A stretch of 28,854 nucleotides of DNA from a virus. The notes under the pieces are model-generated. The model saw only the letters and a list, made by a program, of their open reading frames with translations. It was not told the DNA's origin and searched no databases. The stretch spans positions 1 through 28,854 of the IMG/VR virus record IMGVR_UViG_3300012936_000117, one strand, 5' to 3'. Positions 16,121 to 24,675 of this stretch are shown piece by piece. The position numbers were made by a program, and so were the translations under genes. How positions within the stretch are numbered: position 1 is the first letter of the stretch; each line of letters starts with the position of its first letter.

Positions 16121-16302
16121 GACCAGAAACACGAAAGTCAATGGAAATGCTTTGGTCTGCAAAGTGGAATCTTCCCACAGCAGCAAAACATGCAAATCTG
16201 ACCAACAAAGAGATGAAAATTACTTTCAATGAGTATTGTTCATTTCATCCTCCGACCTGGAGTATTGAACTAGATGATGAGGGACTGTCGCCTATTGGTT
16301 AA
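16117..16302 (+). CDS. Small protein, helix-turn-helix-like
   Basis: 61 residues, coupled to the radical SAM gene by ATGA. Residues 15-40 (AKWNLPTAAKHANLTNKEMK) have the helix-turn-helix rhythm of small DNA-binding or terminase-like domains; the end is acidic (about 50-61). The last seven codons and the stop lie inside the tRNA-Ile gene, so its end is constrained by the tRNA. Following a radical SAM/SPASM enzyme, a RiPP precursor role was considered, but there is no Cys/Ser-rich core and the HTH reading fits better. Confidence 0.65.
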   Translation: MRPETRKSMEMLWSAKWNLPTAAKHANLTNKEMKITFNEYCSFHPPTWSIELDDEGLSPIG

Positions 16303-16352
16303 GGCCTGCTCCTTATAAGGGCATGAATCGGGTTCAATTCCCGACAGACCCA
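16281..16352 (+). tRNA. tRNA-Ile (anticodon UAU), overlapping a CDS end
   Basis: A 72-base cloverleaf: acceptor arms 16281-16287 and 16345-16351 pair at six of seven positions, with an A-A mismatch at 4:69. D stem GCCT/AGGC. Anticodon stem TGCTC/GGGCA (one T-G) with loop CTTATAA, giving UAU at 16314-16316, which reads AUA. T stem TCGGG/CCCGA with loop TTCAATT; discriminator A; no encoded CCA. The first 22 bases are also the end of the preceding CDS, whose TAA stop lies in the D loop. AUA is common in AT-rich phage genes. Confidence 0.78.
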
Positions 16353-16356
16353 CTCT

Positions 16357-16441
16357 GCGAGTATGGCGGAATCGGTAGACGCACCAGACTTAAAATCTGT
16401 TGGGCATTATGCCCGTGGGAGTTCAAGTCTCCCTACTCGCA
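16357..16441 (+). tRNA. tRNA-Leu (anticodon UAA)
   Basis: An 85-base class II tRNA: seven-pair acceptor GCGAGTA/TACTCGC, anticodon loop CTTAAAA with UAA at 16391-16393, a long variable arm (GGGC/GCCC), T arm GGGAG/CTCCC, discriminator A and no encoded CCA. Only the 27:43 pair is mismatched. It starts four bases after tRNA-Ile, and would read UUA codons, which are frequent in AT-rich phage genes. Confidence 0.95.
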
Positions 16442-16445
16442 TCCT

Positions 16446-16453
16446 AATAAATA
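16446..16453 (+). promoter_or_regulatory. Late promoter AATAAATA before cpeT
   Basis: AATAAATA matches the T4 late octamer in 7 of 8 positions. It starts four bases after the tRNA-Leu end and ends 16 bases before the cpeT ATG, leaving a very short leader. It would also transcribe tRNA-Thr, the 2OG oxygenase and the small gene up to the terminator near 17900. Confidence 0.55.
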
Positions 16454-16469
16454 AAAGAAAATTTTGATC

Positions 16470-16937
16470 ATGTTTGAAGAATTTTGCAATTATTTTGAAG
16501 GATACTTCAATAATCAAGCACAAGCTTTTAATTATCCTAGAGAGTTTGCGATGATTGAACTTAATCATCGTCGTATTGAAGGAACTAACAAATTCACTGT
16601 CACTCAAGGATATGTGATGGATGGTGAACCTTACCGATCTGTAGTCATTGAAGTTGTCGATGATTCAGATAACGACCAAGTAATTCTAAAAACTTATAAG
16701 GATGATGAACACATCCCTGGATGTGATTGTGTATTTCAAAAAGTCGATAATGAATTTCATGGTGACATCACTGGTAAAGAATGTTTTGTTCAACGTGGAA
16801 TTAAGAACACATACATGCAATCTTCTGCCAAATTAGGTGATGGATATTATCATGTAATCGATCAGGGATTTGATCCTGAAAATGATGAACAACTTTGGGG
16901 ATCTCGTCATGGTCATTTTGAATTTGACAGAAAATAA
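16470..16937 (+). CDS. cpeT: T-type phycobiliprotein lyase CpeT
   Basis: 155 residues from the ATG at 16470 (a TTG two codons upstream is less likely). CpeT/CpcT lyases bind bilins and help attach them to phycobiliprotein beta subunits of the host light-harvesting antenna. Family marks: FEGYFNNQAQA (9-19) and the NHRRI segment (32-36), GCDCVF (84-89), FHGDITGKECF..R (96-109), TYMQSSAKL (114-122) and the closing LWGSRHGHFEF (142-152). Cyanophage CpeT is a known auxiliary metabolic protein that binds bilin; lyase activity has been hard to show for phage forms. The gene sits between tRNA-Leu and tRNA-Thr, one base before the latter. Confidence 0.92.
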   Translation: MFEEFCNYFEGYFNNQAQAFNYPREFAMIELNHRRIEGTNKFTVTQGYVMDGEPYRSVVIEVVDDSDNDQVILKTYKDDEHIPGCDCVFQKVDNEFHGDITGKECFVQRGIKNTYMQSSAKLGDGYYHVIDQGFDPENDEQLWGSRHGHFEFDRK

Positions 16938-16938
16938 T

Positions 16939-17011
16939 GCCCTTGTAGCTCAGCTGGTAGAGCACCGCTTTTGTAAAGCGGTTGTCGCAAGTTCAAGTCT
17001 TGTCGGGGGCT
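16939..17011 (+). tRNA. tRNA-Thr (anticodon UGU)
   Basis: A 73-base cloverleaf: acceptor GCCCTTG/CGGGGGC (two G-T pairs), D arm AGCTC...GAGC, anticodon stem CCGCT/AGCGG with loop TTTGTAA and UGU at 16972-16974, T arm GCAAG/CTTGT, discriminator T, no encoded CCA. One base separates it from the cpeT stop and one base from the next start codon, so it must be cut out of a shared transcript. Confidence 0.95.
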
Positions 17012-17012
17012 T

Positions 17013-17630
17013 ATGAGAGTAAAATATGCAACTGAACCCTTCCCATATGTTCTTATAGATGAACTCTATAATGAATGGGAGTTGGAAGAATTGTGGGAAG
17101 AGATGGACTATCTTTGTAGTCCAAGAAGATTGATGGTTGCTGATACAAATAATGGCTCTGCAACTGATCCTAATGGAGAACTTTTAAAGTTTACTCGTTG
17201 TCAATATCTTGAAGATGTATATCAAAATAGAAATCACTCGGCTATTTTACAGATAACTGAAAAAGTTTTTATGGAAGATAAAACTTTTTTCATGAGTCAT
17301 CCCCATTGGTACTTTCCTGGAACAGCTTCTAATACTGATCAACACTATACACAACTTGTTTACTATGAAAACAGTGATGAATATAAGAGTCATAGAGATT
17401 GTGCTCAGTTTACTGTACTAAATTGGTTCTACAGAAAACCAAAGAAATTTTCGGGTGGTAATCTATACTTTGAAGATTTTAATCTAGAAATAGAATGCTT
17501 AAATAATAGGACATTAATTTTTCCTTCAGTTATTAATCATGCGGCTAAACCCGTTATAATGGAGGAGAAACATATAGGGCAAAAATATGGAAGATTCTGC
17601 ATCTCACAATTTGTGTCCCGTCAATTCTAA
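17013..17630 (+). CDS. 2OG-Fe(II) oxygenase (prolyl-hydroxylase-like) 1
   Basis: 205 residues. This superfamily hydroxylates proteins or small molecules using iron and 2-oxoglutarate. The iron triad is visible as H127-R-D129 and H176, with R194 placed to hold 2-oxoglutarate; the segment GGNLYFEDF (148-156) between them is typical of prolyl 4-hydroxylase-like members. The start codon comes one base after tRNA-Thr. The only ribosome-site-like bases are GGGGG at 17005-17009, inside the tRNA acceptor stem. The gene lies just upstream of the giant fibre gene, with one small gene and a terminator between. Target unknown. Confidence 0.88.
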   Translation: MRVKYATEPFPYVLIDELYNEWELEELWEEMDYLCSPRRLMVADTNNGSATDPNGELLKFTRCQYLEDVYQNRNHSAILQITEKVFMEDKTFFMSHPHWYFPGTASNTDQHYTQLVYYENSDEYKSHRDCAQFTVLNWFYRKPKKFSGGNLYFEDFNLEIECLNNRTLIFPSVINHAAKPVIMEEKHIGQKYGRFCISQFVSRQF

Positions 17631-17649
17631 GGAGTATGGTAAGTCCAAG

Positions 17650-17862
17650 ATGAATATAAAACTCTGGTACAATAGTGCAATGGGACAATGGCGTTGGACT
17701 TTGACAGATAAAGACTTAAATATGGAAGCAGGGCAACAACCTATGCTTCGTGATGCTATGAATGATGTAGCAAATACGGTGGAACATATGTTAGATAAAT
17801 CTGGATACTTGCCAGAAAAGATAGACTTAGATAAGATAGATTATGGTGATACTCACCAGTAA
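17650..17862 (+). CDS. Small unknown protein (MNIKLWY type)
   Basis: 70 residues from the ATG at 17650. The open frame extends back to an ATG at 17587 inside the oxygenase gene, but the shorter form begins with a compact strand (NIKLWYNSAMGQWRWTLTD), and GGAG follows the upstream stop, 15 bases before the ATG. A helix with RDAMNDVANTVEHMLDKSG follows (about 35-53), then an acidic end. The alternating Trp/aromatic strand then helix suggests a small alpha/beta fold. I believe similar small proteins are common in cyanomyoviruses, from memory only. It is the last gene before the terminator. Confidence 0.65.
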   Translation: MNIKLWYNSAMGQWRWTLTDKDLNMEAGQQPMLRDAMNDVANTVEHMLDKSGYLPEKIDLDKIDYGDTHQ

Positions 17863-17882
17863 TCCCTTCCGTGTGACTAAAC

Positions 17883-17910
17883 AAACCTCCCCTGAACAGG
17901 GAGGTTTTTT
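17883..17910 (+). terminator. Rho-independent terminator
   Basis: AAACCTCCC (17883-17891) pairs perfectly with GGGAGGTTT (17899-17907) around a seven-base loop, followed by a run of six T (17905-17910). It ends the cpeT-oxygenase unit, 20 bases after the last stop codon, and comes right before the promoter of the giant fibre gene. It is the only clear terminator in the window. Confidence 0.93.
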
Positions 17911-17914
17911 AGTG

Positions 17915-17922
17915 TCTAAATA
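17915..17922 (+). promoter_or_regulatory. Late-promoter-like TCTAAATA before fibre gene
   Basis: TCTAAATA lies five bases after the terminator and 36 bases before the fibre start, which has its own AGGA site eight bases from the ATG. This is the longest leader among the late units here and resets transcription for the adhesin block. Confidence 0.5.
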
Positions 17923-17958
17923 TAAAAAGAATAGATTTGTCACTGTAGGAATCCCGAG

Positions 17959-20900
17959 ATGCCCCTAAGTAGATTAGAGAATTTCCTAAAGAATGCTGAA
18001 GGTAATATACTGTATGTAAACCCTTCTGACTTTGACGCAACCGATAGTTATGAAAATAGAGGTAATTCTCTAACAAGACCTTTCAGAACTATACAGAGAG
18101 CTCTGATTGAATCTGCTAGATTCTCATATAGAGCAGGAAGAAATAATGATAAGATTGATAGTACAACGATTCTAGTATATCCAGGCACACACTACATTGA
18201 CAACAGACCTGGACACTCTATTGAATCCAATGGAAGCACTGCAACTTTCAAAAGATTCACCAATGGTTCATGGCAAGAAGCTGGGGCAGAACTAACTGAG
18301 TTTAACGAGAATACTAACTTCGATATTTTTGACGAAGAGAACGAATTACACAAATATAACAGTGTTAATGGTGGTGTTATCCTACCTAGAGGTACATCTA
18401 TTGTAGGTCTTGACCTCAGAAAAACCAAGATTAGACCACTATATGTACCAGATCCTCTGAATGATGCAGTACCAAGTACTTCAATCTTCCGTGTTACTGG
18501 TACTTGTTACTTTACTGCATTTTCATTCTTTGATGCAGATCCAGCAAGACAAGCATATAGAGATTCTACTGCAAGAAAGGTAAATCCTAGATTCTCTCAC
18601 CATAAACTCACTTGTTTTGAGTATGCTGATGGTGTCAATAACGTTGTATTAGGTAACGATGTAACAGATCTAACCGATCTGGAGATGTTCTACTTCAAGG
18701 TCACTTATGCTTACGGTGACTCTGGTGGTAGAGGACTTGCTGATTATCCTTCATCAACTTCTCTTGACTTTGAACCATCTGTCGATGAATTTAGAATTGT
18801 TGGTGATTTAACAGCGAATCCACTAGGTATTACCAGTTTGAGATCTGGTGATGGTGTTATCCCAACTCAAGAGATTACTGTAATTACCAGTAATAAGCAC
18901 GGTCTATTCAAAGATACTCCAGTTCTAATTTCTGGTATTAGTACAAACGTAAATGCTTATAATGGTTCTTTCGTTGTCAAAGATGTTCTGAGTGACACGA
19001 AATTCACCTATGAGACCACATCAACCCCAACAGATGTCTTACCTACCCAAGACAAATTCAATAACTCACAGATCATTGTAGAGTCCGATAGTACGTCATC
19101 TGCATCTCCATATGTATTCTCTTGTTCACTAAGATCTGTTTTTGGTGTTAATGGTCTACATGCTGATGGTAGTAAAGCAACTGGATTCAAATCCATGCTT
19201 ACTGCACAGTTCACTGGTATCTCCCTTCAGAAGGACGACAATGCGTTCATTCTGTTTGATGAAGAAACTAATATCTACAATGATAATAATACTGTAAGCG
19301 ACGATCAGAAACCTCTACACACTAATTCTAGAGCAATCTACAGACCAGATTTTGAGAACTTCCACATGAAGTGCTCGAATGATTCTATCATTCAGTGTGT
19401 TTCTATCTTCGCTATCGGTTTCGCAAAACACTTCGTTGCTGAGTCTGGTGGTGACCAATCTATCACCAACTCAAACTCCAACTTTGGTGCGATCTCTCTG
19501 GAATCTGCTGGTTTCCAAGCAAACTCCTTTGATAGAGATGACGTAGGTTATATTACACACATTATCCCACCAAGAGAACCCGAGAGAAGAATCTCCAACA
19601 TCACTTGGTTGCCACTGGATGCAACTAAGATCGTCGCTGCTGCTACAACCAATAAACTGTGGTTAGCAAACTTTAAGTCCGCTGACGTTCCACCCCCAGG
19701 TGAACTAGACGCATATAGAATTGGTGGTAAGAGACAAGATAAACTATTCCTACAAACAATTACTGGTACTGCGGTAAGTACCTTCAGTTCTCCAATTCTA
19801 ATGGATGTTCCTGCGGGAACTGGTCTCAGTACAGAGGCATTTAAGACAAATGTTGTGGGTAGAGCTGCTGGTATTAACAGTATTTCTACTAACATTCTTA
19901 CCTTTACCCAGAATCACCAACTATTCAATGGTGAAAAAATCAGAATTTATGCTGATACTGGTGAGATGCCTGCTAACCTTGAGGCAAATAAGATTTACTA
20001 TGCACTAACAACTGGTCTGAATCCTAATCAGATTAAAGTTTCTACTAGTGTCAATGATGCTGAAGCAGGTAATAACATCACAGGTATTACTAACGGTGGT
20101 GGTGAAGTCACTGTTCTCAGTACAGTTGCTGATAAAGTAACTGGTGAACCAGGTCACCCAATTCAATTCGATGAAACAGAAGGTCAGTGGTATGTAAACT
20201 CTTCACCATCAACTTTCTTTAACGAAATTTATACTGGTATTACTGGTATTGGAACTGATACTGTTGGTGAAGTAACTGGTGGTACATTCATCCAAAGACA
20301 AATTGATGCTAGAGGTATTGAAGAAAGAATCTATAAGATTCGTTATGTTGTTCCTAAAGAGTTTAATAATGGTCGTCAACCATCTGAAGGTTTCATTCTC
20401 CAAGAATCCAAGAGTGTTGGTGTTGGATCTGCATCCTTCTTAGATGTTAGTGTTAGTGATCCAACTCAACTTAGAAACCCACGTATCATCACACTTGCGT
20501 CTTACAATAGTGTAACCGAACGTGCTACAATCAAGACTGAAAAAGAACACAACTTTGTTGCTGGTGACCAAGTTATTATCAAAGGTGTAAGTAGTGCAAA
20601 CAATACTGTTGCTACTGCAACTTCTGCATATAACGGAACTTTTGAAGTCTTCCAAGTAGACAACCCAAGAACATTCCAAGTCAGTGTAACTACTGGAGAT
20701 CCTGGAGTATTCCTTAACCAGGTCAACCAAAGAAGCACACAACAACAGGTTGAAGCTTTACCAACTGTACAAAGAAGTAGATATAAAGATTCACTTTACA
20801 TTTACAATTCCAGACAAATCAGAGAACACATTCCTGGTGCTGATGGTCAAGATGGTGTATATGCAATTACTCTTCTTTGTGGTTCTGTTCAACCCGACCA

Positions 20901-23900
20901 AAATATTGGTTTCGGTGTAAGTGAGAAGAAGTTCTCTCAAAATGTGGTCGATCTATATCCACAGGGCGATAGAGACAACTATAATTCTGACCCACAACCT
21001 GCTATTTCACACGCTCGTAAATCTCCACTAGGTAAAGTTCTCACTAATGACAAGAGAAACTCTGTTACTAGAGAAGGTGAAGAAATCTTCCTGGAAAACA
21101 ACAACGTTGCATTTGTAGTAGACAGTGCTGCTATTACTGGTACAGGTAACACTACTGTTACTCTGAATCTAACCAGAAATCATGGATTTAATAAAATTAA
21201 GTCTATGTCCATCACAAATGGTGGTGCTGGATACAACAATGCTGCTGGTGTTACTACAACAATCTACGCTGCAGATCTTATTACTTCCAGTGGAGGAACT
21301 GGTGAAGGTGGTGTAATTAGAGCGAATGTTTCAACTGGAAATACTATCGCTTCGTTTAGAATTGTTGAACCAGGTGGTGCATATGGTATTGGTGATACTA
21401 TGACAGTATCAGCAGAACCTGCTGGTGATCCATCAACCTTCGCAATTCTAACAGTTGATGACATTTACAATAATATCGGTGACTCACTAGAACTCTCTGG
21501 TTTCCCTACTCCTAAACTGAATGGTGTCTTTAAGATTATTGACGTTCCCGATGCAAACACTGTTGTTGTAGAGAATGACCTCAATCTTGAAAGTAATGTT
21601 TATAAAACTAGAAATGATGATAGAAAACCAGTTGTTACTTATGCTGGTAAAGGTCTAATCTTTGACAGTTTAGATTACAATCCAGAAGCCGGTATTGCTA
21701 CAGTAACAGTCGAAAGTGCTCACAACTTCTTACCTGGTAACACTTTCAGAATTGTTGGTAGTGGTAACACTTTCTTTGGACTTGAAAAGTATCAAGTTCT
21801 TGAGAATGTAGGAATTAACACCTTCGCATTTACTGCGGGAGTCTCTACTGTTGCACAAACAATGGCAACAGGAACTACAATTCAGAGATATGGTCTTTCT
21901 TCACAGGGTAAACCAGTTGGTGCTGGTGAAGAGAACTTGGGTGGTAGATCCACTCCAATGTATGTTGGTATTCAAACTACTCTAGCAAGTCCTGCTGCTA
22001 AGACTGACATCAGTATAACTGTAACTAATGCGGATGGTTTTAATCTGGGTGATTATATCGCTTTAGGTGAAGAAGTCCTGAGAGTTAAAGCAAACCCAAC
22101 CAGCAATACTTTACAAGTAGCTAGAGGTCAATTTGCTACTCCTGCAAACACTGGTGAAATTGGACAGGTTGTCCAGAAGATTAAGATTCTACCAATGGAG
22201 TTACGCAGACACTCCATTCTTCGTGCATCTGCACATACATTTGAATATCTAGGTTTCGGTCCTGGTAACTATTCAACTGGTATGCCTCAGGTTCAAGATA
22301 GAATCCTAACCGATGATGAGGTTCTACTTGCACAGTCAAGAGAACAAGACGGTGGTGCAGTTGTTTACACTGGTATGAATGACCGTGGTGAGTTCTTCAC
22401 TGGTGCAACTAAGGTCAACGGAACTACTGGTGAAGAAACTACAATCGGTGCTCCTCAGATTACTTACTTCGGTGATGAAAGTAAGAGTGAGGTTGTTAGT
22501 GCAAACAACGGTATCTTTGACGATCTAATTGTTAAGAATGCAATTACTGTTGAAGGTGGTGTAAACCAGAATAGAACGTCTCAGTTCTACGGTCCTGTAT
22601 CTTATACCAACAAGGTAACTGTTTCTTCTGAAGAGGGATTAGAAACTAACGTCTTCTTCCTGAAAGGTGAGGCAGCACAGGCTAAAGAAATGACCGTGGG
22701 TATTCAAACACCCATCATTGGAAAGAGACCTGGTGACATCTCATTCAAGGCAATACCTGACCCTGGTGGATACATTGGACATGTATTTGCTGACAATGAT
22801 TGGAGAAGATGGGGTGTAATTTCCATCGAGAAAGATGAAACTTTCCTCACCTTAGATAGAGTTGCTATTGGTGAGACTGGAGGTAGTTCGGGATTTGTTC
22901 ATGACTCAACCGCAGATGCTTTCCAAGTAAATGGTGTTACTAGAATTGATCACCTATTTGTTGGTGGTGCAGTTACCTTCTCACAAAACCAGACATTCTC
23001 TGGTGTTACTTATGAAACTGTCACAGTTAAGGATGAAATTGTCTTAACTGGTACTGCTGGAACAGATAACTACGTCTTCAAAGTTACTGATGCAGATAAG
23101 ATCGCACAGTTCTCTAACGTAGAAATCACTGGTGCAGCATTCACCTTCGGTAATAATACTCAAGTAACTGTAGAGAACTCTTTCGAGTCTAATTTCACTG
23201 GAGTCTCTACATTTAAGGGAACAGTTGCAATGGGTCAACTAGAAGTCGTAGGACTTGCTAGTGCTGCGATTGGAATCTTTACTTCTGTAGAATGTGAATT
23301 CCTACAAGTTGGTACTGCTGCAAGTATCAAGTTGGGATTTGCAACTGACTTCTATGTTTATGATGACTTAGTTGTTCAATCAAATGCATATGTAAACACT
23401 GGTGTTGTTACCACAATCGAAGGTAGTGATCTAACATATGATGAGATTACTGGTACAACAGTTCAAGCGACTGGATTACGTGCTACCAACTTTGCAACAC
23501 CAAACGCAAAAATTAATGTTGGTATTATAACCACTCTGATTGTTCCACCTTACAATGTAAATACGGGCGATTCCTGGGCAGGTATCAGTACCGCATATAT
23601 TGGTGCAGGTATTGTAACTACTTTGGTAGTTCCTAATGGTGGTTGGATAGGTGCTCCACAAGCGTATATTAACTCTGGTATTGTCACCACAATATCTGGT
23701 ACTGATGCAACTTATACCAATGTAAATGCAAATAACGTTTACTCACCATACATTGCTGGTCAAACAGGTGGAAATCCTGCTGGTGCTGGTGTTCTTTATG
23801 TTCAAAATGCACAAGTTGGTTCTAAACTCTGGTTGAGTGGAACTGCTGCAGGTGAAGGTCTGAGAGCGAATGTTGGTATTATTACTTACTTCGGACATAA

Positions 23901-24645
23901 TGCCAAGTCTCTATTGGGTAACCTGGACAGTAGTGGCAACAACATGCACATCAATGCAGGTTCTGATGGTATTGTTCAGGCATCTCAACTTAGATCAACA
24001 ATCGCTCAAGGTGCTGCACCATTTACAGTTGTATCTACAACTAAGGTTACTAACCTGAACGTTGATTTACTTGATGGTAAGAGTGCAACATCATCTGCAA
24101 CTGCCAATACGATTATGTCTCGTAATGGTAGTGCGAATAGCGCACTCAATAAGTTGACATCTACAACGATTGATAACTCTGGAAATATTGATACTAACAC
24201 ACTTGATGCTAGCACCGCAGATATTACTACTCTGAATGTCACTGGTAGTATCAATGGTAATTCAAATTATCCATTGATCGACCAATTCAGAATGGGTAAG
24301 TACCTAGAAACTTTCAACGATCTAGGTAATAAGAGTGGAACTGTTAATCTCGATACTTCTACAGGTAACAACTTCAGAATCAGACTCACGGGTAATACCA
24401 CTGTCAACTTTACCAATATTCCTGTTGACTCTAACAATTCTAGTGCTGACATCTATTCAACACAAATTATTGTCAAGAATGGAACTGGTGGTGCTAGTTT
24501 GACATGGAACGGTAACATAAAGTGGCCAGGTGGATCTACACCTTCCAGAACTACTGCTAATGGTGCTGAAGATATTTGGGTCTTTATTTCATATGATAGT
24601 GGTTCTAACTGGTACGGAAACCTCGCTCTACCCGACATGAAGTAG
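17959..24645 (+). CDS. Giant virion fibre/structural protein
   Basis: 2228 residues, by far the largest gene. The N-terminus (ILYVNPSDFDATDSYENRG, then RPFRTIQRALIESARFSY, about 17-57) is the start seen in large cyanomyovirus structural proteins and resembles the first rungs of a pectin-lyase beta-helix (IDSTTILVYPGTHYIDN). A repeated beta module, with an HxLF/HNF start, a GDxVxI strand and an FxV close, recurs near 312, 653, 863 and 1254. PGGAY-type turns occur around 1120. From about 1660 there are rows of short repeats (GIITTLIVP, GIVTTLVVP, GIVTTIS at about 1855-1914). The end (2110-2228) is a compact Thr/Asn/Trp-rich domain that could be the tip. It probably forms a trimeric fibre for host binding; the exact place on the virion is not known. 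Confidence 0.82.
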   Translation: MPLSRLENFLKNAEGNILYVNPSDFDATDSYENRGNSLTRPFRTIQRALIESARFSYRAGRNNDKIDSTTILVYPGTHYIDNRPGHSIESNGSTATFKRFTNGSWQEAGAELTEFNENTNFDIFDEENELHKYNSVNGGVILPRGTSIVGLDLRKTKIRPLYVPDPLNDAVPSTSIFRVTGTCYFTAFSFFDADPARQAYRDSTARKVNPRFSHHKLTCFEYADGVNNVVLGNDVTDLTDLEMFYFKVTYAYGDSGGRGLADYPSSTSLDFEPSVDEFRIVGDLTANPLGITSLRSGDGVIPTQEITVITSNKHGLFKDTPVLISGISTNVNAYNGSFVVKDVLSDTKFTYETTSTPTDVLPTQDKFNNSQIIVESDSTSSASPYVFSCSLRSVFGVNGLHADGSKATGFKSMLTAQFTGISLQKDDNAFILFDEETNIYNDNNTVSDDQKPLHTNSRAIYRPDFENFHMKCSNDSIIQCVSIFAIGFAKHFVAESGGDQSITNSNSNFGAISLESAGFQANSFDRDDVGYITHIIPPREPERRISNITWLPLDATKIVAAATTNKLWLANFKSADVPPPGELDAYRIGGKRQDKLFLQTITGTAVSTFSSPILMDVPAGTGLSTEAFKTNVVGRAAGINSISTNILTFTQNHQLFNGEKIRIYADTGEMPANLEANKIYYALTTGLNPNQIKVSTSVNDAEAGNNITGITNGGGEVTVLSTVADKVTGEPGHPIQFDETEGQWYVNSSPSTFFNEIYTGITGIGTDTVGEVTGGTFIQRQIDARGIEERIYKIRYVVPKEFNNGRQPSEGFILQESKSVGVGSASFLDVSVSDPTQLRNPRIITLASYNSVTERATIKTEKEHNFVAGDQVIIKGVSSANNTVATATSAYNGTFEVFQVDNPRTFQVSVTTGDPGVFLNQVNQRSTQQQVEALPTVQRSRYKDSLYIYNSRQIREHIPGADGQDGVYAITLLCGSVQPDQNIGFGVSEKKFSQNVVDLYPQGDRDNYNSDPQPAISHARKSPLGKVLTNDKRNSVTREGEEIFLENNNVAFVVDSAAITGTGNTTVTLNLTRNHGFNKIKSMSITNGGAGYNNAAGVTTTIYAADLITSSGGTGEGGVIRANVSTGNTIASFRIVEPGGAYGIGDTMTVSAEPAGDPSTFAILTVDDIYNNIGDSLELSGFPTPKLNGVFKIIDVPDANTVVVENDLNLESNVYKTRNDDRKPVVTYAGKGLIFDSLDYNPEAGIATVTVESAHNFLPGNTFRIVGSGNTFFGLEKYQVLENVGINTFAFTAGVSTVAQTMATGTTIQRYGLSSQGKPVGAGEENLGGRSTPMYVGIQTTLASPAAKTDISITVTNADGFNLGDYIALGEEVLRVKANPTSNTLQVARGQFATPANTGEIGQVVQKIKILPMELRRHSILRASAHTFEYLGFGPGNYSTGMPQVQDRILTDDEVLLAQSREQDGGAVVYTGMNDRGEFFTGATKVNGTTGEETTIGAPQITYFGDESKSEVVSANNGIFDDLIVKNAITVEGGVNQNRTSQFYGPVSYTNKVTVSSEEGLETNVFFLKGEAAQAKEMTVGIQTPIIGKRPGDISFKAIPDPGGYIGHVFADNDWRRWGVISIEKDETFLTLDRVAIGETGGSSGFVHDSTADAFQVNGVTRIDHLFVGGAVTFSQNQTFSGVTYETVTVKDEIVLTGTAGTDNYVFKVTDADKIAQFSNVEITGAAFTFGNNTQVTVENSFESNFTGVSTFKGTVAMGQLEVVGLASAAIGIFTSVECEFLQVGTAASIKLGFATDFYVYDDLVVQSNAYVNTGVVTTIEGSDLTYDEITGTTVQATGLRATNFATPNAKINVGIITTLIVPPYNVNTGDSWAGISTAYIGAGIVTTLVVPNGGWIGAPQAYINSGIVTTISGTDATYTNVNANNVYSPYIAGQTGGNPAGAGVLYVQNAQVGSKLWLSGTAAGEGLRANVGIITYFGHNAKSLLGNLDSSGNNMHINAGSDGIVQASQLRSTIAQGAAPFTVVSTTKVTNLNVDLLDGKSATSSATANTIMSRNGSANSALNKLTSTTIDNSGNIDTNTLDASTADITTLNVTGSINGNSNYPLIDQFRMGKYLETFNDLGNKSGTVNLDTSTGNNFRIRLTGNTTVNFTNIPVDSNNSSADIYSTQIIVKNGTGGASLTWNGNIKWPGGSTPSRTTANGAEDIWVFISYDSGSNWYGNLALPDMK

Positions 24646-24646
24646 T

Positions 24647-24654
24647 AATAAATA
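24647..24654 (+). promoter_or_regulatory. Late promoter AATAAATA after fibre gene
   Basis: AATAAATA begins two bases after the fibre stop and ends 21 bases before the ATG of the second 2OG oxygenase. It would drive the oxygenase and the collagen-like gene together. Confidence 0.58.
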
Positions 24655-24675
24655 AATTATCTCGTGATTTAATAT

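Noticed and set aside
16117-16302. RiPP precursor peptide for the radical SAM/SPASM enzyme
   Set aside because: It follows the enzyme and is short, but lacks a leader/core division or a Cys/Ser/Thr-rich core, and its helix-turn-helix-like pattern is a better fit.
16407-16607. Minus-strand 66-residue frame across tRNA-Leu and the cpeT start
   Set aside because: It is antisense to a clear tRNA and to cpeT.
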